Source of the DNA: Gerris lacustris
Lineage: Eukaryota > Arthropoda > Insecta > Hemiptera > Gerridae
Length of the DNA: 64,000 nt
Assembly: GCA_951217055.1 (NCBI GenBank)
Contig: OX578276.1
Coordinates: 152,327,012-152,391,011 of the forward strand
Direction: 5' to 3'
Shown piece after piece: positions 1 through 12,400 of this stretch. A program made the position numbers and the translations under genes. The notes beneath the pieces were generated by a model, which searched no databases, was not told where the DNA came from, and saw only the letters and a program-made list of their open reading frames with translations. Within the stretch, counting starts at the first letter, position 1, and the number at the start of each line of letters is the position of its first letter.

Positions 1-250
1 ATAAATCTAACGATATAAACCGTTTTCCCGGGAAAAATCTAGTTCCTGAGAAAATAGCTTTAAACGCGGAGGGAGAGAACCACCGAGGAGAAGTTATTTT
101 TATGATATATTTTGATAAAATGTTCAATTATAATTAAATTTACAAATGAAAACAAATAAATAAAAAACATTGGGTCAAGTAATTATGAACTCGTATATGA
201 GAAAGTTTGTATGAGTTGTCTCGGACCGATTTTTTTTTTTTTTTTTTTTT
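1..250 (+). repeat. Family A repeat, 3' part of a copy
   Basis: This matches the downstream 40% of the 0.6-kb family A element seen whole at 34502-35104, 35397-35997, 36623-37220 and (inverted) 49617-50226. Shared landmarks are the stretch with CCCGGGAAAAATCTAG, the GAGAAGTTATTTTTATGATA block, TATATGAGAAAGTTTG and the end TCTCGGACCGA followed by a T run. The box-B-like motif of full copies is lost here (reads agagaaccaccgagg). The upstream part lies outside the window. Confidence 0.85.
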
Positions 251-393
251 CCAAGGTGTGATGATTTCTTGATCTTTAAATTAAATGAGATTAGAAAATC
301 ATTTTAGGGAACTAATTTGGCTAACGATGTTATTTTGAGTGAGATTTTGTGGTACCTCTTCATTATTATGACTAGAGAGGTTAATGGAAAGTA

Positions 394-741
394 AGGCCGC
401 TCCCTGACTTGTTGGTATGGTATCGGTGCTATATCGGTAAGCTCGTACGCTCGGTACCAATTCGGTACAGATTCTTTACCGAGCGCCTATATCTTAATGA
501 GTGCTCCCTTACTAGGGCTTTATGCATGGGAGTGGGGCGGTATGAGATGGGTATACAGAGAGTCGGTGCGAACGAGCAGTAAAAACAGAAGCTGTAAAGT
601 ACTATCTCCTTCTGACAACGGCACTACCGTACTGCAAGATTCCACCGAAAGTATACCAACAAGTGGGGAGATTGGTAAACAATCGGTAAAGCAGAAAATA
701 CCGCATACCGATATCGTACCGACAAGTCAGGGAGCGGCCTA
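394..741. mobile_element. MITE with ~36-bp terminal inverted repeats
   Basis: The left end begins GGCCGCTCCCTGACTTGT and the right end is its reverse complement (acaagtcagggagcggcc). The complementarity continues inward for about 36 bp with a few mismatches (TATCGGT repeats). The interior is only about 270 bp and the small ORF it carries (497-742) runs into the right inverted repeat, so it is not a gene. This is a non-autonomous DNA element of unknown superfamily. Confidence 0.75.
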
Positions 742-1046
742 ACTCAGAAATATTATCCTTTGGTTCCTTAATCCTTCTATAGCTCTAGTCTACCCCCACT
801 TTTCACTATTAGTTTGTCATAGAAGCTTGTTTAGCAAAATATGTAGCTAGTAGAATCTTTACTCTTACTATGCTATCACAACACTGAGGATAATATAATA
901 AGGTCAAAATTAATTTGTTAATAATTAATATAATATTGTGGAAATAACGGTAATTTTTAGATATTAAGGTTTGAGTTATCTAGTGTAGTTCCACTGTGTA
1001 TAGATAAAATAAACCATTCCTTTGCTTTATTATATTATTGTTGTTT

Positions 1047-1080
<34 letters not shown>

Positions 1081-1106
1081 AAAAATGTGTTATTTAATTG
1101 TTACAG

Positions 1107-1160
1107 ATGCCTGGTCCCGGTGTTCCCACGATGTACAACCCAGCCAACTTTAAATCATAA
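1107..1160 (+). CDS. Terminal exon of an unidentified + strand gene
   Basis: A pyrimidine-rich tract (T run at about 1050-1076) and the acceptor TTGTTACAG are followed by a short open frame reading MPGPGVPTMYNPANFKS and a TAA stop at 1158-1160. The Pro/Gly-rich composition ending in MYNPANF looks like the C-terminus of a real protein rather than random translation of AT-rich DNA. The first codon shown (ATG) is inside the exon and is not a start. The rest of the gene would lie upstream of the window. I do not recognise the protein. A candidate AATAAA is at 1318-1323. The gene would be convergent with Tasp1. Confidence 0.45.
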   Translation: MPGPGVPTMYNPANFKS

Positions 1161-1985
1161 CCCATTTATTACTCTTAAATACTTAAATTAATTCCGTTCC
1201 TTTTTGCAATCTTTTTTTTTTTTTTTGTTTTTCGTGACACTTGTCTCATTGTCAGTTTTCTTTGTTGTTCGGGTTTTCCTTACATTTATTTAATGTCTCA
1301 AAATATTCTTTAAAAAAAATAAATGAAATAGTGATTTATTTTTAAGAAACCCGGGGATAAAAAAATATATACATAATCTACTTTAATTAAATTTATTATA
1401 AAATATTATTTTGATATTGTAAATATTGTAATAAGAAATGAAACTATATTTAAAATAATCATTGAAACATGTGGAATATTCAAATTTAAATTATTTAACA
1501 AATTTCTCGATTGTCTTGCTCAGCAGATTAAATAGAATTAAATAAAATTTATGGATTACTTAATTTCGTTTTTTTATTATTATTATATAGTTTTTTTTAT
1601 AATTTATTTTTTTAAATTTATTATTATTTAAATAAAATAAAAGAAATTGGTGTGTTTTATTAGGGGTTTTTATAAAAATGTAGAGTTTAATTGCCTACTT
1701 TAAAATTTAATTAATTAATAATCAAAGAAGAGTAGCATCATTGTTCTGAGCTGCTCTGTTAATCAGTTACTAATCCTTGGAATTAATTTTAAATGAAGTC
1801 AAAATTAATGACATACCTTGTTCGGAAATTCAAATAAAATATTAATTTATTTTATTAATTAAAATTAAAAAAATTTTAATTGAAGAAGATTGGCATTGTC
1901 ATTTGAACGCACTTTTAAATGAGATTCAAATGTTCATTGTGATCATTGTTAGAAAAGTGTTATTAAAACAAGTCAAAATTAGAGT
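1161..1985. other. Probable 3' UTR followed by AT-rich DNA
   Basis: Very AT-rich sequence with T runs near 1211-1224 and an AATAAA at 1318-1323 that could end the transcript carrying the 1107-1160 exon. Beyond about 1330 I see no ORF, inverted repeat or recognisable RNA. Confidence 0.4.
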
Positions 1986-1989
1986 ATGA

Positions 1990-2560
1990 TTGTAATAGAG
2001 TCATGTAGTGAGGGGAGCCACCCTGCATTTTTACCATTCTACCCACTTACTAAACACATCTCCTTTTCGAAAATTATAAAATTTGTCACTTCACTACACA
2101 ATAACTACTTCCTGTATCAAGTTGAAATTTTACATTTCTGTTTCAATTGTGCTGTAGGCGATGTATGTGAAGTTTTATTCAAATCGTTACGTTTGAATAT
2201 AAGGTATTGGTAAAAATGTTATCTCTATTTTAAAAATCCTCTTTAATAGTTTTAACGATCTTCATCACTTCATAGTAGTGTTGCTGTTGGTTTTACTAAA
2301 AAATGTTATTTTGGAAAAAATGTTCGTCTCATCGAATAGGTGATGATAGAAACTTTTTTCATCCTAAAATTCTCATTTGAAGCGTTGCATGCGAACGTAA
2401 CAATCGCGCAACATATGCTTGGGGAGATAACGTTGTCCAACGAACTCATCCTGGGCATTAGTTGAATGGACATGTGAACCACATTTTAAGTAAATCGGTC
2501 AACTTTTAGTCAAGTTATCGTCATTGATCGATTTTGTGATGGTCAATTTCGTTACTGGTT
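1990..2560 (+). repeat. Family I interspersed repeat, copy 1
   Basis: The stretch with GTTCGTCTCATCGAATAGG and TGATGATAGAAACTT, together with the preceding TCAAGTTGAAATTTT block, is the reverse complement of 32010-32530. The two copies have diverged by point changes and small indels. The open frame inside (1986-2213) is not conserved between them and is not annotated as a gene. Confidence 0.7.
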
Positions 2561-5090
2561 CACTCTTGGACTGGTGGGATAAGGAACTTTGTTTACAAAA
2601 TAAATAAATAAAAAGACTTTTACAAATAAAAGAACAGAATAGGTTTTAGGGGATAAAAATATTAAGAAATATATTTTTTTAAAAGTTGACTTTACATCAC
2701 TTTTACTTATAAACATTACAATTTATTAAATTATAAAAGAACTTTAGTTCAAACATGTTTTTACGACTAAAATTTATAATGAATATTATTTTTTTGGTTG
2801 TAATCTTTAAATAGCATCCCTGGGTAAAGTAAATTATAATTTTTAGAGGATATTATTTTGAAGTAGTTGTTTTGGAATGTTGGCAAAGCTTCAATTAGTG
2901 TGTAAGACTAAATAAGCCAACTATTAATAAAATAACTAAATTAAAAAAAAATATATAGTGATAAATATAATAACCATCCATCTCCATTTTTAATTTCTAA
3001 GTACCATAGATTTAAGTCTTTTTTTATTATACTTATAATAAATTTTAATTTTTTATATGTCTGCGCCTATTCTTAATTTTATCACAATACTTTCTCTAAA
3101 GTGAACCTTACACGTCAATCGGAATGACAATCAGGCTGTAGATTGACATTCTGATTGTGATTGTATAAGGTCAATACTGATGGACTGACAATATTTGAAA
3201 TCTATCTTCAATCACGGAAAGTGGAGGTAAGACTGACAGTCCGAATGGTGGTAGTGCCAACTGTCAGTTTTGTCTTCAGTCTTATTGTTTAAAAAGTTAT
3301 TTTCTCTTCATTAAACGTTTAAAACAAATTTGACAAATTTAGAAAATCTTGATCACATTGTATCCACTCTTCTTCTGCTGCCCATTGGCAATATATTGGT
3401 CAAAGAAGCCTTTACCTTATTCCTAGACATTGCTGACTTATAAGTATGGAGGAATTTGGGAATAACAGTCTGACAGTCCAGTCCGACTGTTATTCCTGAT
3501 TGATGGTGCAAGGTCGGCTTGAGATTATGTCCAACAATCAATCTATCAATAAATATTGTGTAAAATGGCTGATAATTATTATTTTAATTATTCCTCCTGT
3601 TCTGCAATGATCCAATAATGTTCTCAGTAGGAAGAGGGAGTGAATGAAAGAAAGAAAATGAATATATAATAAGAAAACCTAGTTTGAACTAAAGTTTTTT
3701 TTAATATTCTCAAATTAAAAAAAAAACTATTTTAAATATATATTTATAGATATACATAAATCAAATAAATAAATTTAATGGATAATATTATTTATGTTTT
3801 TTGTTGTAATAGTGTGTTTAGGATGTAAGTGTGTTTTTTTTTTTATATGAGGAGCCTTGTATCAAAGACCTATATACATTTTTTTTATTTACTGATTGTT
3901 TCTAATAGATTTTCGAATGCTGCAATAGATTTTGGTGTCCATTTGCACCAGAAACCTCAGGAAAGGGTTAAACAATTTGTGATGTTGTTTCAAATATGGA
4001 CAACTTGGCTGTAGGATTGCTGCATTCAGCTAAATTGACCCTAGAGTGCAATTTTTCTTAAAAAATGGAACGAAATTCTATATGTCGTCAATTTGTTTAA
4101 AAAATCTGTTGTTCTTTTTTTTTTGTTTAAAAAAATGGATTACTCGATTTTTGTAATGTAACTAACATCAAATAAATTCAAAACTTCTAACACGTTTTGA
4201 GTCTATTAAGAAGGCTCAGAAAAAATTTAGACTCGCAGTATTTGAGCTAGTTGTTCGGGGCTCCTGTAAAATTTTAAACGATGTCTGTCTTTGATACTGG
4301 GTATATTCCTCGTAAATCTGTATTTGAATATGTATTTTTTATTACCTGTTATTATTTATTATAATGATCATGTTGAAATTCCTATATTTATTTTTCATAA
4401 TTATTAAAAAAAATAATTTTTATCTTTTTTTAAAAAAAAAATCTTAATCAACATTATAACAACAATAATAAAAGAAAAGACAATTAATTTCTAAGTTATT
4501 TAAAATGATTAATAATGAGAGATAACATTGTTATTAATAACATTAAATCTGTTATTTTTTATTTTATTTTAAATTGTATATAAACATCTAAATATGAATG
4601 TATATACTAACATGTATTTTACAATAAAGTCTCTGTAAGGCCTTTTAAAAAATCGCAGTCAATAAAAATATAATTAAAATAATTATTTTATTGTTCTGTT
4701 GTTTTTTTTAGAAATTTGTTACTTTATTATGGAAGTCTGTTTTCATTGATTGAAGCACATTTTTCTAAATCGGAACATCTCAGATGAAACATAATCTACT
4801 TAACACAAGAAAAAACATCATTTTCTGGGACTCAGATCCATAATAGTGCAGATTTACAAACATATTTTGCCTACCTCTGGATGTCAAAATTTTGAGTTAA
4901 CATCCACTCCCCCAACCAAATTTTTGTATTGTAATTCCCTTTTTCATGGTTCCCTTTTTCTTGAGTAATATATAGAACACCCACCAACATCTAATCACTG
5001 TGCCGTTCACAGTGATTATTGTGCTTCTGCATTCTTATCATAAAAAGGTCGTCAACATGGATTTTATCTGCAAATCACAGTTAATAGATT
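2561..5090. other. AT-rich intergenic DNA without a recognisable gene
   Basis: Mostly low-complexity A/T. At 3090-3545 there is a patch with several small imperfect inverted repeats around GACTGACAGT/ACTGTCAGT, including a 10-bp-stem hairpin AATAACAGTC...GACTGTTATT near 3462-3495. No ORF in this stretch shows recognisable protein similarity. Confidence 0.5.
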
Positions 5091-5099
5091 CAATTTTTA

Positions 5100-5275
5100 A
5101 GTTTTTGGTAGTTTTCATACTACGCAAAGTTTAATTTTTAATTTAAATCAAATTATAATTATTATTAACTACAGGAGACCCGTGGTTCAAATCCCGGCGC
5201 TGGAGTGTATTTTTCTCTGTCTGTTTCCTGTAGTTAATAATAATTATAATTTGATTTAAGTTAATAGATTTTAAA
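5100..5275 (+). mobile_element. Fold-back element with tRNA box-B remnant (family T), short copy
   Basis: The arm AAATCAAATTATAATTATTA ending in ACTACAGGAGAC is mirrored by the arm GTTTCCTGTAGTTAATAATA that continues to TAATTTGATTT. The upstream part (CATACTACG...AAAGTTTAATTT) matches the outer arm of the fuller copy at 52482-52783. Between the arms lies GTGGTTCAAATCCCGG, a good pol III box B. The box A half present at 52482-52783 is missing here. Confidence 0.75.
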
Positions 5276-5754
5276 ATTGTCTCAGGGTATTTTAATACTA
5301 AACCCTCAATTGAAGAAAGAAAAAAATCAAAAAAGTTTTTAATGAATTTTGACATTTTATAAGCTGATAAAGTAAATTATATTTATTAGCTTAAATTGAT
5401 TGTGATTATATATATATTTTTTTTTTTAAAAATTAAATTGTATTTATAAAATTTATAAATTAATTCTCTAGGTATTAAACAAAAATTAAATTAAAAAAAT
5501 TTCCTTGAAATAAACGGTGGTGTATAGGGATTTAAACTATATAAATACGAAAAAATTAAAATGTATACATTATTATGTGTAAGTGATTGTTCATACAAAT
5601 ATATTATAAATATATATATATATAAATACAAACCTATATTGTTAATAAATAAATTTAAAGATATTTGTTGATAGAATTATATAAATAAATTGGTTATATT
5701 GGATATATTTTTTATGTTCTTAATTCCCCCCCCCCCCCCTTTTATTCACCACTT

Positions 5755-5885
5755 TATCAAACATGTGAGATAGCGTTCAAAAAAAGTGTCAAATATTATT
5801 CCAAATCAAAGAGGTCACGTATTAAGTGACAAACTACCATCAACTTTATTTTTGGTCCACTAACTAATTTCCTATTTCAGTTATC
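5755..5885 (+). repeat. Fragment of fold-back family G
   Basis: GAGATAGCGTTCAAAAAAAG and the later AAGTGACAAACTACCATCAA/TTGGTCCACTAACTAA blocks match parts of the fold-back elements at 7463-7820 and 46264-46833. It is internally deleted. Confidence 0.6.
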
Positions 5886-6270
5886 TTAAAGTGCGAATAT
5901 ATTTACTCCAGATAATATTATTTAGTTCAATTTGAACACCCACCAACATTTAACACCCAAAAACAAGAACAAAAAAAGAAAAAAGGCCCAAGAACAATGA
6001 AATCACCCTGTGTTTAATACTTGAGGTAGGAGATTGATATAAAGCAAATTTTTCAAGCAAAAATGTGGAAGTATACTGGAAATAAGTCAAATTTTTAATT
6101 TTGGAAAATAATATCCGATAAATGACGTCCTTGTTGATTTTCACATTTATATTATTCACCCAACTGAGAAAAATTGGAGGCTTGCGATCCTTGAACACTT
6201 GAGTGTGCAGTGGGTCCATCTTATTGGAGCCATACATGGACAGAAATAAAAACAAAGAAATAAACTTTTT
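5886..6270. other. Intergenic stretch downstream of Tasp1
   Basis: A 101-codon open frame exists on the - strand (5950-6255). It has no recognisable domain and no splice or codon-bias signal, so I do not call it a gene. Confidence 0.35.
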
Positions 6271-6274
6271 TTTT

Positions 6275-6405
6275 ATATATTTTATTTATTATTAAAACAT
6301 CACAAACAATAAAAATATTTTTAATTTTAAAAATCAGTCATCAAAAATAAAATTAGATAGAGGAGGAGATTGTAGGAACATTGAGTAAGGTTTCTAAGAG
6401 TAGGC
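6275..6405 (-). other. Tasp1: Probable Tasp1 3' UTR and polyadenylation signals (copy A)
   Basis: Read on the - strand, the sequence after the TGA stop at 6406-6408 runs about 120 bases to overlapping AATAAA signals at 6281-6290 (TTTATT on +). This gives a short, plausible 3' UTR for the terminal exon. Confidence 0.4.
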
Positions 6406-6474
6406 TCACCACATAATGCCTCCTACTACTATTTCACTGGCATATTTATCTTCCTCTAGGCAGCTTAACATACT
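6406..6474 (-). CDS. Tasp1: Tasp1 copy A, probable terminal exon
   Basis: A strong acceptor (TTGGTTTGTTTTCTGTTTCAG on the - strand) opens a 23-codon phase-0 frame starting SMLSCLEEDKYASEIVVGG and ending in TGA at 6406-6408, followed by AATAAA signals near 6285. Length and position fit the taspase C-terminus, and there is loose similarity to the human SRLPPGAVAGQSVAIEGG segment. Similarity is weak, so the call rests on splice phase, the acceptor and the poly(A) signal. No counterpart is seen downstream of copy B. Confidence 0.45.
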   Translation of the reverse strand, partial: SMLSCLEEDKYASEIVVGGIMW

Positions 6475-9400
6475 CTGAAACAGAAAACAAACCAATTAAT
6501 AGTGGTATAATGAGCCACATATTCTAGGGGGGGGGGGGGGGGGCTTTTTATGGGATTAGGTTCAAAATATTTTGACAAGTTTGAGAAATAAATTATTTTT
6601 TATTTCTTTAAATGAAAGAAAAAAAAAATATAGTATTCAACTTCTGACCCGAGGCGAAGCCGAGGGAATTAGACTTTTTAATTCCCGAGGCGCAGCCGAG
6701 GGAGATAATCATCGCGAGGGGAATAATGGCACTTTAGTCCCGAGGTATATACAATATTTTATCTCCAGTAGGGAGAAAATACACATTTTCATCCATTGCA
6801 TAGTTTTTATTTATTACTACGTTTTTATTAGCTTGCTTTCTTGTTTGTTTGTTTGTCCAGTAAAAATCTTGCAATCGATTTTTAACTAACTTCCCGAGTA
6901 GCTAGACATTAAAAACTTTTAGAATAGCTCAGAACACGATGACAATGCATTATTTAAATACTTTTAGCCATCTTTCAGCAGAATTTAATTTATTTTGCTG
7001 CAAAGAAAGTTAGTTCGGAAAAAATCCGCAAGATATTTTATTTGTTTTGACATATCCCATATTTACAATCTTCATTTAGAACGGGTTTCAAATTTATGAT
7101 TTATGACAGAAAATTTAAGAACGTAGTATATAAAAAGTTCTTTTTATCTTGTAATTATTATTTTAATAAATAACAATAATTGTTAGCACTTTTAATAGCA
7201 GATATAAGAGATTCAATATTAAAAACAAATAAGAATTTGAATTAAACTCAAATAGAAGGTTATTTTGATGCAGGTTATAAACAATGATAAAGAAGGTCGA
7301 AAAAGCAGTGTCACCATCCTGATTTCAACAACTTCATTTCATTAGCCATTCATTCTCTACTATTTATTAAATAATTAAGTTGGCAATCCTTACTTTTTTG
7401 CCCCACTTTACTTTTTCTCCCTACTTTTTGAGTCCAGGGAAGAAAAAACTTACTTTATAGTGCAGGAGATAGCGTGCAAAAAAGTGTCTGACTAACATCA
7501 AGCTAGAATTTTGTATACAAGTCAATCTTTTAGCGCCTTTTAAGAATATGAGGTCGGCTAAGTTCGTCTGCGGGACATAGCTTGGCAATAGGCGTTTGAA
7601 AAAAACAAACCAATGGAGGACAATGTGATTTTCATGATCCTGAGTACAGAATTATTTAGAACACCAAAAATTTTCACACTTAATAGGTTAGTTATTCAAA
7701 TATTACTAAAAATCAACGTGGTCACCTGTCAAGGGACAAACTAACCTGCCAAGGGATTGACTTGTATACAAAATTCTAGCTTGATGTTAGTCAGACTTTT
7801 TTTTGCATGCTATCTCCTGGACAATTAGTCCCTTTAAACTAATCCAAAATCATAACTTTTTCTCCCTACTGGAGATAAATGTATTTAGTTAAATGTTGAA
7901 CACTTTTTAAGAATGATTACTAATAAACTAATTAAATTAGATATTATGGGATTTTAATTCAGTATTAATGCAAAATGCAGTGAATAAAATATGTAACTTA
8001 ATCTAAAAAATAACCTTGTGGTTTCCTTTTAAAAGGATATTTTAATATCTGTATTTTTTACACTGTACAGACTTAGGCTGATAATTAATTATTAGACCGG
8101 GCAGCCACCAGAAATGAGCAGAGTGTAATTGAGCCGATTCCTCTTGTGAAATCGGACCCCATTGTTTTGAATGGAAGGGTTGGCCACCCGTTGTGGAGCG
8201 AGTTGTGCTGAGTAGAGTTGACCTCTATGCAACCGGCGGCCACCCCTCCATTAAAAACAATGGGGTCTGATTTCACAAGCGGAGTCCGCTCCGCTTCTGG
8301 TGGCCCCCAGCTTTAGTCCGGATAATGGATGCTCTAGTGTACCGTGTACTGTATTCTTTGCAATCCTTAACGTGTTACCTTTGGTCTCTTCATAGAGGTG
8401 CTCATATATCCTAAAGCCATGGTTTGTGTAGTGTGAGACCATAGAAGTTCACCTCTGTCTCCATCCTCATCTGTCTTTACCACAAGAACACCACACAGCT
8501 TCTTCTTCTCACCGCGTAGGAATGGTGAACCTGATAAACACAACAAAACTTATAATACAACCACACAAGATATTATTAAAATAATTATATACAGTAGAAA
8601 TATTGTATTAAATTATTTATTGTACACGGGTAGTTTATGAACTTATCTTAGGAATTATTCAAGATGTTATTATTCAAGAGTAGTTTATAAGCTTGTTGTA
8701 TGAAGTTACAGGGTGGGCAAAAAAAACCGCACGTTTTTGAACATTTATAGCTCAGCTTCTGTAATAGATAGATATATGGGGTTTGCAGGGTCTGAAAACT
8801 ACATTCTTCTACTTTAAATTTCAAATTTATAACTTTAAAAACTATTGGGTGAAAGCTATGCAATGATGGTTTGAAATAGGGTCTTAAAAAAAGTCGTTTG
8901 GGTAGTAATCGTCTGGTATTATAGTTTTGATAGAATAAATTACCTGATGGAGGGGGGGGGGGGTCTTTGTAGGTAAGTGGAAGGAGTCCGTCAGTGTTAT
9001 AGTTATAACAAATATTGAAGATGCATTAAGCACAATATTGCCTTAAGTCTGGGCAATTCTCTTGAAGTATTTAATTGTTTGCAAGGAGCGATGGGACGGG
9101 GCACCATCTTCCCTTAAAATATAATTTGGCATTTGATCTTCAATTTCAGGCAAAATTGTGCTTAACCCATCTTCAATATTTGTTATAACACTGAGGGACT
9201 CCTCAAACTTACCTACAAAGAACCCCCCCCCCCCCCCTCCACCATATGGTAATTTATTCTGTCACTACTATAATACCAAACAATGATTACTACCCGGACA
9301 ACGACTTTTTTTAAGACCCTAATTCAAACCGTCATTGCATGGCTTTCACCCAAAAGTTTTTTAAGTTAAAGATATGAAATTTAAAGTAGAAGAATGTAGT

Positions 9401-12400
9401 TTTGAGACCCCGCAAACCCCATATATCTATCTATTACAGAAGCTGAGCTATAAGTGTTCAAAAAGTGCGTTTTGTTTTTTGCCCACCCTGTAGATTTCAT
9501 TATTACTATTTAGTGGTACTTTATGAACTTGTATTATAAAGTATTTTAAATATTAGTTTTCAAATAAAAGTGCAAATTTCAGGGATGAAATAGTCTTAAC
9601 TCCCCATTTTAAGTCAATCATTTAATTGACTTTCTTCACTTAGTCCTGAACGTTTCAGGAAAAACTATCATTAATTATAGGGGGCCATTGTTTTGCATAA
9701 AGAACTACTCATTGCATGTAAAGCATGTATTATATTTTCCTCAATAATAATTTTAATAAACTAAAATATGAAATTATAGAACCTATCCCTATGTACAACT
9801 TCAACACCACTATTGGTACTCTATTGAGCTTTTCTACTACTCTACGATTTAATAGTGGTTAATCTTAAAGAATATTGCAAGCCCTACAAAATAAGATATT
9901 TGTCCCAGGGAAAGACTTATATACTGACGACACATTTCTGTTCCTCTTAGGTCTCTTCTATAGTGAAGTTCTACACTAGATTATTTTCCCTGAAAATACT
10001 TTTGGTTTAAAAAAAAAATTATTACCTAATGGAAGAAATAAAAATGTATTGAACATCGTTCCCTTCAAATGGCCAAAAGAGCCACAAGATATCATGTTTC
10101 TTTTGGATAACATTTTTATATATTTTACACATGGTTTCAATAAACATGTTCTCTTTGTGTGTTACATTACATGTATCTACTACTGAAGCATCGTCGTATT
10201 AACTCAAATTTATTTATTTATTTACATGTGGTTACAACTGTAGAGTAGTATCACAATAGTCAGTACAGATACAAAAAAATAAATAAATAAATAAATAAAA
10301 ATAAAATTATTAAAATTTACGTAAAAATTAATAAAATTTACATATTATCATTAAGAAATTCAGATAAATTATAATATGCCTTCTCAGTTAAAATCTTTTT
10401 AATACTTTTCTTAAAAGCTTTTTAGGGAAGCTCAGCTATAGTAGAAGGTAATTTATTAAAGCATCTTATGCCATTGATAACTGGAGATTGAAATGATTTG
10501 TGAAGCCTTCACATAGCAACATTAATATTGGTGGTAAATCTAGTTTGATAATTATGACTTTTGTCATTATTAAACTGTCTTTCATCATATTTAATTTTAG
10601 TAAACAATAACAAGGAGTAAATATATGCAAATAAAAAGTTAAAATTCCATTATCTATAAAACATGGTTTACAATTAGCATCAAATTTAAGCTTATTTATT
10701 ATGCGTATTGCTTTTTTCCGTAACAAAAAAATACTATTAGCAGAAGTGGCAGCTCCCCATTCTTTAATACAATAGAGCATACGTTTAATAGTTTTATTGT
10801 CCAGAGTGGAACCAAGTTTACAAAGCATGTACAGAACAGATGACAGACTACTACTGAGATGGTTAACACGAACTTTCCAATTAAGTGTGCTGTCAATTGA
10901 CAGTCCAAGTATTTTTATTGATGAAAGATTTACTGAATTATGATTTTTAAGAGGATGCGTCTTAAAATTTGATTTTTTGATTCGTTCAAAGTTCATTATT
11001 AATGACAAACCAATCTTTAGCATCTTTTACAATGGCAAATGGGAGAAGAGTTATACGGGTCTAAATACTGAAATGTAATCTCAAGTGGGCAATAGCTTTA
11101 AACGGATTACACCTACACCCCGTCCAAAAGAAAGAAGGCAAGAATGTGTGGTTGAATTCCCAGTGATCAGGTGTATTTTTATCTGTCTTTATCCCTTCTT
11201 CTTTTACATACAACTTTTTTTAGACCAATTTACAAATGTATTCAATTTAAATGTTGCTCACCGATAAATTGTTTTTTTATAGTGTTGTGGAGATCTACAG
11301 CTGGAGATGACGAGGTAAGTAAGGGCACTGCTACTGTCCTTGCCAGTAGAGTTGTGATGAGTTGCTCTCCAGTGCCACTAGTTGCTACAGCGACGCCACT
11401 CCTGTTTGAACTCCCCTCTCCTTCCTCGTTAGCATAACTAGCCTGTCAACAATCAATTAACAAATAGTTAACTTTAAAATGAGCCAGTGAAAAGTTAGTG
11501 ACACAAATCACACAAGAAAAAAACAATTATATCGCAAGCTAGCAAAAAAGAGCTTTTACAAACGTAATGTTAGATTATTAATAGTTCATTACGCGTCTAG
11601 TGCAGAAAGTAGAATTTTGCATGCGAGTGTGGAGTTTGCGCCCGAGCAAGAGAGAGGGTAGTAAAACCACACAAGCAAAATAAAATGCCGTTTTCGCACG
11701 AGTTGCATACCGTACTTTATCTACGATTGTTGGATTTGAATAATAAATACAGAAAATAAAAATAATAATAATAAGCTTCCTGTATGTAAGTTCGTATTCC
11801 TCTTTTGATAAAGATGACATTAATTCATTATAGTTGTATTTTGTGCCGAATTAATAATTTCGGGAGGCGTATTATTCTCCTCATTTTCGTCATAGTAATA
11901 ATCACTTAAATTACTCATTGTTTTTCACTAAAAAATCGATATAAACAGTTAATTTAATTAAACAAACAGCAAATTAGTTTTGTTAGGTGTAAACAAACTC
12001 GTTAATCGTGTGTAAAGGTGAAGTATTCTTCTTTTTAACCGTCCCAGGGCAGTAAAAAAAGAGGAATTATAAAAACGCGCATGCGCAATAAATACAAGTA
12101 CGTAAAGAATCACTTTCTACCCATCTAAACAGAGATTCAATGTTTATATTTCGTACAATAGCTCACCCTGTGAGCTATTGTTGTTTTACTCCTTAAATTT
12201 CTTATCTACAGCTCTTCTCTCTGCTTTGCTGCGATCCTCTATTCAAACATCTGAAAACTTTTCCTTTAAACTACCTGCAAACTTTCAGCAAAATAACTTC
12301 TATTTTTACTTTAGTGGGAGTTATTTTGGTGAATAATAAGAGAAAATAAGGGGGGTTCAGTTATATTATAATAGTCTAAAATCGTTATTTTTAAATAATT

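Noticed and set aside
5950..6255. 101-codon - strand ORF downstream of Tasp1
   Set aside because: No domain, no codon bias and no splice context; chance frame in AT-rich DNA.
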